NCBI GenBank assembly: GCA_965230515.1 | Contig: OZ246007.1 | Location: 3,410,001 to 3,474,000, forward strand | Length of the DNA stretch: 64,000 nt | From: JAJFKB01 sp965230515 | GTDB taxonomy: Bacteria > Pseudomonadota > Gammaproteobacteria > Pseudomonadales > IMCC2047 | Direction of reading: 5' to 3' | In this document: piece after piece, positions 1 to 6,420 of the stretch | Layout of the letters: each line of letters opens with the position of its first letter | Numbering within the stretch: position 1 is the first letter of the stretch | Made by a program: the position numbers and the translations under genes | The notes under the pieces: model-generated | Seen by the model: the letters and a program-made list of their open reading frames with translations, nothing else | What the model was told of the DNA's origin: nothing | Database searches by the model: none

Positions 1-1069
1 GGCTTAGATAATGAGAGTAAGACGCAAACAGTGGGTTCCCGGTCAGGCTGGCAATCAGGTCCATCACCCTTTGGGTTTCGTCCTTTAGGTCGATTCTAGG
101 CCCTTCGTCGGCATATCCTTCAATTCGATTGTCAGGCCTTGTTGCATGTATGGTCCATAGCCCAATGCGTTCCAAGAGTTCAATCATTGAAGATCTTAGT
201 TGGCTATTCTCGAGGCCATTGATATAGGATGCGGCAGCAAGCACGAAGGTGAAAGCGCGGGTATTGATCCAGTAGTTGTAACCTCCTGGCCAAGCCTCTG
301 TCATTGCAATGGCCTGAGTTGCGTCTAAAAAGTGCCCTTGAGCGCGTTTTATTAAGTTACGGCGTTTATCAGAATCTGGATCTAATACTATGGCACAGAG
401 CCAGGCATTTGATGCAAGAGTGACTCGACCATGCCATAAGGATGCGGAGCCTTCATCGAGTACGCGAAGGTATTCGATTAAAGCATTTTCTATCTTTTGC
501 TCGACTATAGCTTTTGATTCGTTACTGAATTTAGTAGATAGTGAAAACAGGTCAAAAGCTAGGGCTAACTGCCATCCATTACCATACCTTGCCATGGCAT
601 CTGGTGTTTCCACCTTTGAATTAAGCAACATCTCTATGCCCTGAGTAGCTTTGTCCTCTGAGCCAAATGCTAACCAGCAGCTAATGATAGGCAGCATGGC
701 CCGATTATTCTTACAAGGTACAGGCGGAGCTTTTATGCCTTTTTGAGGGTAGGTGGCAAATCGTGTACCCATAAATTGGGATTGCCCCTGTCCTTGCCAT
801 TCGGATAATTCCGGCAGAATGATTCTTGGTCGGCTGCTCTTTATATTGCCGTCAAACTTGTGGTGGGTGAATTGGGCAGGGGGTTCTAGTACCCTTGTGA
901 CAAGGCTGTCTTTATATCCTGCTTTCTCGGCTAGTTTTATAAAAAACTGCCTGGGAGAAAGCGCGTAATAATTAAGTGCAAAGAAGAATGCGACAATACA
1001 TCCTACATGCAGTAGTAGCCCGCATGCAATCAGATAGAGTTTTAACAGTCTTAACGAATTATTAGGCAT
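1..1069 (-). CDS. Membrane-anchored protein, possible heparinase/alginate-lyase-like alpha-toroid (3' end outside window)
   Basis: An uninterrupted minus-strand frame starts at the ATG complementary to 1067-1069 and runs off the left edge, giving about 356 residues without a stop. The N-terminus has one long hydrophobic segment (about residues 8-33), which could be a signal anchor. The rest is soluble and mostly helical. It includes Trp/Gly/Tyr-rich stretches such as WPGGYNYWINTRAFTF, which resemble the alpha/alpha-toroid part of heparinase II/III and alginate-lyase-like proteins. That assignment is a guess from composition and motif style. The gene is divergent from the protease at 1318. The upstream ribosome-binding site is weak, so the start is less certain than the frame. 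Confidence 0.7.
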   Translation of the reverse strand, partial: MPNNSLRLLKLYLIACGLLLHVGCIVAFFFALNYYALSPRQFFIKLAEKAGYKDSLVTRVLEPPAQFTHHKFDGNIKSSRPRIILPELSEWQGQGQSQFMGTRFATYPQKGIKAPPVPCKNNRAMLPIISCWLAFGSEDKATQGIEMLLNSKVETPDAMARYGNGWQLALAFDLFSLSTKFSNESKAIVEQKIENALIEYLRVLDEGSASLWHGRVTLASNAWLCAIVLDPDSDKRRNLIKRAQGHFLDATQAIAMTEAWPGGYNYWINTRAFTFVLAAASYINGLENSQLRSSMIELLERIGLWTIHATRPDNRIEGYADEGPRIDLKDETQRVMDLIASLTGNPLFASYSHYLS

Positions 1070-1317
1070 TTCGGCTATAGTATATTCTATAAAGTGTTGG
1101 AGCTAATACCGGTCATCATAATTCTTTTTTGAAAAATCAGATTCTGTTTGAGTCGAAATATTATGTTAGCTGCTTATGCTATGCTTGCAATGGGTGGGTT
1201 GAACCAAGATTATTGTTCCAGTTGTCAGAGGTGGTTATTATCCTGAGGTTAGCATACCTTTCTGGAGGTACAGCAATTATTCGATACAAACGTTGGAGAC
1301 AAATTACCCGCGATGGT

Positions 1318-2070
1318 ATGGTATTTTTATGGGTAGGTATGGCTTTTCTTTGTGCTAAATTAAGTCTTGCTGGCCCACTTCCTGATACCATATCCAAAAT
1401 CAAACCCTCCATTGTAGGCATCGGTACTTATCTGCCCACCCGGCAGCCACGCTCAAAACTGACCGGCACCGGTTTTGTTGTGGGAGATGGCCGCCATGTC
1501 ATCACCAATGCTCACGTGGTGGCTGAGGATATTGATGAGTTCAAAAAAGAGAGAAGAGTGATTTTCGTGGGAACCGGTAAATCACCCCAGGTAGTGCCTG
1601 TAAAGATTGTGAAAAGAGATGACTCACATGATCTTGCGTTGCTCAAATTGTTAGAAGGCGCTGCGCTGCCGACGCTTCGTATTGGCGAATCAGCTTCGGT
1701 TAGGGAGGGACAGGTTTTCGCATTCACCGGATTTCCAATTGGGGCAGTACTGGGACTTTATCCTGTAACCCACCAGGGAATTGTGTCGAGTATTACACCG
1801 ATTGCAATTCCCGCTTTCCACTCTGGTCAGCTTAACCCCAAACTGATTCGGCGTTTAAAAGAGCCCTACCGGGTGTTTCAGCTGGATGCAACCGCTTACC
1901 CGGGAAACAGCGGCAGTCCACTCTATGATCCTGCATCAGGTAAGGTGGTTGGCGTGATTAACAAGGTCTTTGTGAAAGGGACCAAAGAGGCTGCTCTGGC
2001 GAACCCCAGCGGTATCACTTATGCAGTACCTTCAAGATATGTTCGTGCATTGTTAAAGGATATGAAATAA
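1318..2070 (+). CDS. Secreted trypsin-like serine protease (DegP/HtrA-type catalytic domain, no PDZ)
   Basis: A 250-residue protein with a hydrophobic signal peptide directly after the chosen ATG (MVFLWVGMAFLCAKLSLAG). The frame stays open upstream to 1129, but that extension would bury the signal peptide and is unlike the family, so 1318 is preferred. The catalytic triad of a chymotrypsin-fold peptidase is visible: His in TNAHVV, Asp in DDSHDLALLKL and Ser in YPGNSGSPL. There is no C-terminal PDZ domain, so it is a single-domain periplasmic or exported protease. It lies upstream of, and on the same strand as, the small secreted protein and PqqD/kinase/nucleotidyltransferase genes. It could process the small protein, but this is inference from position only. 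Confidence 0.85.
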   Translation: MVFLWVGMAFLCAKLSLAGPLPDTISKIKPSIVGIGTYLPTRQPRSKLTGTGFVVGDGRHVITNAHVVAEDIDEFKKERRVIFVGTGKSPQVVPVKIVKRDDSHDLALLKLLEGAALPTLRIGESASVREGQVFAFTGFPIGAVLGLYPVTHQGIVSSITPIAIPAFHSGQLNPKLIRRLKEPYRVFQLDATAYPGNSGSPLYDPASGKVVGVINKVFVKGTKEAALANPSGITYAVPSRYVRALLKDMK

Positions 2071-2240
2071 CAGTTTTTTAAGGCTGTCAGCTTATTTTAC
2101 AGTTTCGTATATTTTATTGGGCCAGATGCTTGTCGGGTTGTCTAACCAATTGATTCAGAAAAATATTATGTTTTAGGCATAAATGTTGCATTTACTAGAT
2201 CCGAATAAGCTTGAATATATGATATGTTGTCCATGACTTT

Positions 2241-2269
2241 TTGTCTTAGCAGCATTTTAGGTCTATAAT
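2241..2269 (+). promoter_or_regulatory. Sigma70-type promoter for the small His-rich protein gene
   Basis: TTGTCT at 2241-2246 and a perfect TATAAT at 2264-2269 are separated by exactly 17 bp. Transcription would start near 2276, giving a leader of about 25 nt that contains a GAAGG ribosome-binding site before the ATG at 2302. It separates the downstream genes from the protease as an independent transcription unit. Confidence 0.65.
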
Positions 2270-2301
2270 TTTGTAAGCATAGTATTTGGTGAAGGCTTCC
2301 T

Positions 2302-2661
2302 ATGGCTGACGATTTGAAAAATGGAAATGTAGAGTATTGGGTTCCGGCACAGACGAAGGAGACAGTTCTTTCTTCGCGTAGAAAGTTTACTAAGTCTGGA
2401 ATTGCCGGTGCAGCTGTTGTCTTTAGCCTCGCCAATCGTTCTGCATGGGGAACAGGTAATCATCACACTCATATGAATGGCTGTGTGTCCTTATTAACGT
2501 CAATGCCGGCCTCGTTTCATCCCAATTCTGACAGGGCTCACAAGCTCAAACAATGTATGGATCAGCAGCCCCATAAGCATCCTTACAAATATAGGGGGCA
2601 GTGGTATAACAATAAGCATATTGACCATAGTCACCCCCATTTTGATCCTGATAACTATTAA
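2302..2661 (+). CDS. Small His-rich secreted protein with Tat-like leader; possible substrate of the downstream PqqD/kinase module
   Basis: A 119-residue protein with no family I can name. Residues 25-31 are SRRKFTK, close to the twin-arginine consensus. A hydrophobic stretch (about 32-44) and a possible cleavage region near 49-50 follow. The predicted mature part, about 70 residues, is rich in His (about 11), Asn, Pro and Tyr and has two Cys (61 and 85). The charged 25-residue segment before the RR pair is long for a simple signal peptide and could act as a recognition leader. It sits 61 bp upstream of a PqqD-like gene and has its own strong promoter. A role as precursor or client of the adjacent enzymes is inference; a metal-binding secreted protein is the alternative. 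Confidence 0.75.
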   Translation: MADDLKNGNVEYWVPAQTKETVLSSRRKFTKSGIAGAAVVFSLANRSAWGTGNHHTHMNGCVSLLTSMPASFHPNSDRAHKLKQCMDQQPHKHPYKYRGQWYNNKHIDHSHPHFDPDNY

Positions 2662-2722
2662 TGTTTAGTTTGAATATAATACGGGCTGTGTAAACATGGT
2701 TTTTAGCTAGAAAGCAAAACTA

Positions 2723-3016
2723 ATGCTAGTCGACGGTAAATGTGTTGGGTGGAAGAGAACTCGGAAAATAGAACAGTATTGGAGCGGTGATGATCTCGTC
2801 GTTTGTTTTGATCACGTAACAGGTGATACACATGTTCTTAACGAATTCTCCGCCAATTTGTTAGAATTACTTTCAAGCAAGCCTATTTCAGTTGAAAAAA
2901 TCTGCCAGCTCATTCCAGACTTATCAATTCCTGAAAAAGAAATTCCTTCCTTTTTAGATCATATCAATAATATCTTACTAGAATTACGAGATTATGGATT
3001 AGTCGAGCAGGATTGA
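2723..3016 (+). CDS. PqqD-like peptide-binding protein, HPr-rel-A system type
   Basis: A 97-residue protein with the PqqD/RRE pattern: two or three beta strands (WSGDDLVVCFDHVTGDTHVL), then a winged-helix-like region (NEFSANLLELLSSKPISVEK) and a C-terminal helix ending LRDYGLVEQD. PqqD proteins present precursor peptides to modifying enzymes. The version next to an HprK-related kinase and a nucleotidyltransferase-fold protein is known as the HPr-rel-A PqqD family. Its stop codon is immediately followed by the kinase start (TGA then ATG with no gap), so the two are probably translationally coupled. The small secreted protein just upstream is the obvious candidate ligand, but this is not proven. 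Confidence 0.8.
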   Translation: MLVDGKCVGWKRTRKIEQYWSGDDLVVCFDHVTGDTHVLNEFSANLLELLSSKPISVEKICQLIPDLSIPEKEIPSFLDHINNILLELRDYGLVEQD

Positions 3017-3934
3017 ATGTCTTCAGATTTCGGGTTAGATGAGCGTCACATTACCTCCTCGTTGCATGGCAATGGATTATTGCTGGCCATTGGTCCTGTT
3101 GTTTATCGAATAAAATCGAAACTGGCTGTCATTGCGGAAGGTCTGCGAACACTCTATTTCGATTACCCCAAGGTGGTTGATTGTGGCTACACTGATCATG
3201 AGGTATCCCTTAACAGAAAAGGGTTTCTTGCAAATCTGTTGAGTTCAGGGGTGAATTTTCGCTATGACCATACGATTCCTTTCGGTAGTATGAGTAAGAA
3301 TCAGGCGTACGCATTTCTGGAATGGGGAATGAACTGGTGTATTGCAGTTCATCATAACGAGTATCTAAAACTCCATGCGGCTGTTCTGGCAAGGAACGGC
3401 AAAGCTGTTATCATGCCAGGACAGCCCGGAGCGGGTAAAAGTACATTAAGCGCGGCATTGATGCTGAGAGGATGGCGCTTGTTATCAGACGAGCATGCCC
3501 TGATACAACTGGACACTCCGAAAGTTGTACCCATATGCAGACCGGTCAGTTTGAAGAATGAATCTATCGATATTATAAGGTCTTTTGACAGTGGTGCCGT
3601 TTTTGGACCGGAATCATTGGATACACACAAAGGGAAAGTCGCCCACTTGAAAGCAGATTTGCATCCTGATAGCCACAAACCCGAACCTTTGGATGTGGTA
3701 AGTATCATTTTCCCAAGTTATGTCCCAGGTGCAAAAACAACGCTTACTAAAAAAACCAAAGCGGAAATATTTATGCGGACTGCTGAGCAGTCCTTTAACT
3801 ACAGTTTGCATGGTTTGCGAGGGTTCCATGCAATGAAAAACCTGGTAAGCGTCAGCGAGTGTTCGGAACTCGTGTATTCAGATCTGGACTCGGCTGTTCA
3901 GGCTTTTGAAAAGCTCGAGTTGGAGTTGCAGTGA
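3017..3934 (+). CDS. HprK-related kinase (HPr-rel-A type)
   Basis: A 305-residue protein with a Walker A loop GQPGAGKST at residues 135-143 preceded by LHAAVLARNGKAVIMP, and LLSDEHALI shortly after, as in the C-terminal kinase domain of HPr kinase/phosphorylase. The N-terminal 110 residues are not the usual HprK N-domain. Relatives occur beside lasso-peptide and other RiPP genes as tailoring kinases, while others have no known substrate. It follows the PqqD-like gene with no gap, and its stop overlaps the next start by 4 bp (GTGA). The likely job is phosphorylation of a peptide or small protein, but the substrate is unknown. Confidence 0.85.
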   Translation: MSSDFGLDERHITSSLHGNGLLLAIGPVVYRIKSKLAVIAEGLRTLYFDYPKVVDCGYTDHEVSLNRKGFLANLLSSGVNFRYDHTIPFGSMSKNQAYAFLEWGMNWCIAVHHNEYLKLHAAVLARNGKAVIMPGQPGAGKSTLSAALMLRGWRLLSDEHALIQLDTPKVVPICRPVSLKNESIDIIRSFDSGAVFGPESLDTHKGKVAHLKADLHPDSHKPEPLDVVSIIFPSYVPGAKTTLTKKTKAEIFMRTAEQSFNYSLHGLRGFHAMKNLVSVSECSELVYSDLDSAVQAFEKLELELQ

Positions 3935-5028
3935 CAAGGGATTTTTTGCTGGCAGAAGTTATTAAGTGCCCGGAGCAATTAAAAAACCTGACGCTAGGTG
4001 ATTGGCATGTGTTGATTCGTCAAGGGCGCTACACGGGTTTGCTGGCCAGGCTTTATCAATTGGTCCGTTATTCTGATTTTGAATCTCAGATTCCAGTAAA
4101 AGTCTTGCGACATCTTTATTCTGCTCAAGTAGTTGTTGATAAGCAGCAGGATGGTTTACGTTGTGAATTTAGTAAATTACTGGGTGTTTTCACGAATACA
4201 GAAATTCCTGTTGTAGTACTCAAAGGCGCTGCCTATTTTGCGTGGGATCTACCTTTTGCAAATTCGCGCATGCTCTCGGATATAGATTTGTTGGTGCCCA
4301 AAAAAGCGCTTGCTGAAGTAGAGGCTGATTTACACAAACATGGTTGGAGTTCTCAATCCAAGGATGATTATGATGAACATTATTACCGGGAATGGATGCA
4401 TGAAATTCCTCCTTTAAGTCATTATAAAAGAAGATCAGTATTGGATGTTCATCATACAATACTGCCGCCTACAGCCAATTATCGGCCCGATCCCAAAAAA
4501 TTACTTAAAGCTATCGTGGAAGTAAGACCGGGAATATGGACCTTGTGCCCCGAAGACATGATCATCCACAGTGCCACACACCTGTTCCACGAGGGAGAGT
4601 TTGATCACGGCCTCAGAGATCTGGTCGATATCAAAGCCCTGTTGGGTTATTTTTCAGAAAACGAGCCTGGGTTCTGGGATCGGCTGGTATCTCGAGCGAT
4701 AGAGTTGGACTTGATACGCCCTCTCTATTATGGACTGCATTATGCGCAAGAGATTTTAGCGGCTGAGATACCTGAAACGGTGATGCAGGATGCGCAAAAG
4801 GGGGCACCAAACCCGATCATGAAAAAAGTGATGGATTGGCTGTTTTTAAGAGCGCTGCGACCGGATCATCCCAGTTGTGATCTGCCAGGTACAGGCCTGG
4901 CAAGATGGCTGTTGTATGTGCGCTCACACTATCTGAGAATGCCTTTCTATCTGTTGATACCGCATCTGGTGCGAAAAGCCTGGAAGCGGCGTTTTGATAA
5001 GCCCGATACGGAAACAGCGGCTGTTTAG
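3931..5028 (+). CDS. Nucleotidyltransferase-fold family protein (NTP_transf_5 type)
   Basis: A 365-residue protein starting at GTG, overlapping the kinase stop by 4 bp. Residues 98-100 (KGA) and 116-122 (SDIDLLV) match the conserved strand and the Asp-x-Asp metal site of the uncharacterised nucleotidyltransferase family found in lasso-peptide and exopolysaccharide loci. A later conserved His-rich part (MIIHSATHLFHEGEFDHGLRD, split here as MIIHSATHLFHEG and DHGLRDLVDI) is also typical. It completes the PqqD/kinase/nucleotidyltransferase trio. It probably transfers a nucleotidyl group or uses the fold for another phosphotransfer; the substrate cannot be told from sequence. Confidence 0.8.
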   Translation: MTRDFLLAEVIKCPEQLKNLTLGDWHVLIRQGRYTGLLARLYQLVRYSDFESQIPVKVLRHLYSAQVVVDKQQDGLRCEFSKLLGVFTNTEIPVVVLKGAAYFAWDLPFANSRMLSDIDLLVPKKALAEVEADLHKHGWSSQSKDDYDEHYYREWMHEIPPLSHYKRRSVLDVHHTILPPTANYRPDPKKLLKAIVEVRPGIWTLCPEDMIIHSATHLFHEGEFDHGLRDLVDIKALLGYFSENEPGFWDRLVSRAIELDLIRPLYYGLHYAQEILAAEIPETVMQDAQKGAPNPIMKKVMDWLFLRALRPDHPSCDLPGTGLARWLLYVRSHYLRMPFYLLIPHLVRKAWKRRFDKPDTETAAV

Positions 5029-5035
5029 AAAGCAG

Positions 5036-5629
5036 TTACAAAAGCAAATTTTCCAGATAGGGCCAGACATTGTCGAGGATCAATGGTTGGGCATGTTCAT
5101 TTGGATGCAATCCATCTGGCTGTATCAAATGATCTTTACCGGCGACGTCATCGAGCAGAAAAGGGATGAGGCTGATACTTTGTTCAGATGCCAGTTCAGT
5201 ATAAATTTGCCGAAATTTTTGATTGAAAGCCGGCCCGTAGTTGGGCGGTAGTTCCATGCCTGCAATAATAACCTCTGCTCCGGACTGCCGGGACAGGCGT
5301 ACCATTTGCTCCAGATTGGCCTTCATCTGTTTCAGTGAAAGTCCACGCAGCCCGTCGTTGGCGCCCAGTTCCACAATGACGATATCAGGAGAGTGCTGAT
5401 TCAGTGCGATGGGTAGTCTTGACAGGCCACCTGCTGATGTATCACCACTAATGCTGGCGTTGACAACTCTGTGGGCAGGCTCGATACGCTGCTGTAATAG
5501 CTTCACCCACCCGGCATCAAGGGGCATGTTATAGGCTGCACTTAAACTGTCGCCTACCACCAGGATGGTTTTTGCGGATACAATGGTTGAGAACACAAAG
5601 ATTAATAGTGCGTACAGGATACGTTGCAT
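5036..5629 (-). CDS. tesA: Periplasmic multifunctional acyl-CoA thioesterase I / lysophospholipase L1 / arylesterase (TesA)
   Basis: A 197-residue SGNH hydrolase. It has a signal peptide (MQRILYALLIFVFSTIVSA), then block I GDSLSAAYN with the nucleophilic Ser, block III GAND and block V DGLHPN with the catalytic Asp/His pair. TesA hydrolyses acyl esters and thioesters in the periplasm. The start at 5629 is chosen because the signal peptide begins there; the frame stays open further upstream but crosses the ybbA coding region. A GGAGG sequence lies about 13 nt upstream. It is divergent from ybbA, as in Escherichia coli, and the start codons overlap. Confidence 0.92.
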   Translation of the reverse strand: MQRILYALLIFVFSTIVSAKTILVVGDSLSAAYNMPLDAGWVKLLQQRIEPAHRVVNASISGDTSAGGLSRLPIALNQHSPDIVIVELGANDGLRGLSLKQMKANLEQMVRLSRQSGAEVIIAGMELPPNYGPAFNQKFRQIYTELASEQSISLIPFLLDDVAGKDHLIQPDGLHPNEHAQPLILDNVWPYLENLLL

Positions 5630-6326
5630 GGAAATGTCATTACCTCCGACGGTGTTAATTGCACGCAACCTTACACAAAAGGTTACGACAACGAGTGGTA
5701 GTTTGACCATTTTGTCCGAGGTTAGTTTGGATATCAAGTCGGGACAGTCTATCGCTGTAGTGGGCGTATCGGGGTCTGGCAAGTCTACCTTGCTGGGTTT
5801 GCTGGCCGGTCTGGATCTGCCCACCAGTGGAGAGGTTGTGCTGTTTGGCCAGTCTCTTAACCAGTTGGATGAAGATGGTCGTGCCAGGGTGCGTGGCGAG
5901 CATGTCGGGTTTGTTTTTCAGTCATTCCAGTTACTCCCTTCGCTGACGGCACTGGAAAATGTATTGCTGCCACTGGAAATCAGAGGCGATGCAGATCCGG
6001 CAGATAAAGCGCGGACTTTGCTCGAGCGGGTTGGGTTGGCGGATCGTGAGGCGCATTTTCCCAATCAGTTGTCGGGTGGAGAGCAGCAGCGGGTGGCGAT
6101 TGCCCGTGCATTTGTAACCAACCCGTCGATTCTGTTTGCGGATGAGCCGACCGGTAATCTGGATAATGCCACGGGACAAAAAATAATCGATCTGCTTTTT
6201 GAGTTGAACCATGAAAAAGCAACCACGCTGGTGATGGTAACCCATGATGCGCATCTGGCTGACCGCTGTGATCATGTTATCAAACTGGAGGCGGGGCAGA
6301 TCACCGATGATAGCGTCGTTACATAA
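5628..6326 (+). CDS. ybbA: ABC transporter ATP-binding protein YbbA
   Basis: A 232-residue LolD-like ATPase. It has Walker A GVSGSGKSTLL, Q-loop FVFQSFQLLPSLTALENV, signature LSGGEQQR and Walker B ILFADEPTGNLD. The start at 5628 has an AGGA motif 8 nt upstream; a second in-frame ATG at 5634 is possible. With the permease YbbP it forms an ABC transporter of the LolCDE/MacB-like class. In E. coli the pair sits beside tesA, and a role in removing hydrophobic or toxic compounds or lipids from the periplasm has been proposed. The permease starts 94 bp downstream on the same strand. Confidence 0.92.
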   Translation: MEMSLPPTVLIARNLTQKVTTTSGSLTILSEVSLDIKSGQSIAVVGVSGSGKSTLLGLLAGLDLPTSGEVVLFGQSLNQLDEDGRARVRGEHVGFVFQSFQLLPSLTALENVLLPLEIRGDADPADKARTLLERVGLADREAHFPNQLSGGEQQRVAIARAFVTNPSILFADEPTGNLDNATGQKIIDLLFELNHEKATTLVMVTHDAHLADRCDHVIKLEAGQITDDSVVT

Positions 6327-6420
6327 GGTGTTTTTTATTGGGCGCATATGGCCGCTGCGACATTGGTCGTATGGCCCGGCTGTAGCGTAACTAACGGATA
6401 AGGAATCGGCAACAAAACAG

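Noticed and set aside
390..968. Two short plus-strand frames
   Set aside because: They lie opposite the long minus-strand frame that has better protein character and no interruption.
1129..1317. N-terminal extension of the trypsin-like protease
   Set aside because: It would put about 63 unrelated residues before a clean signal peptide.
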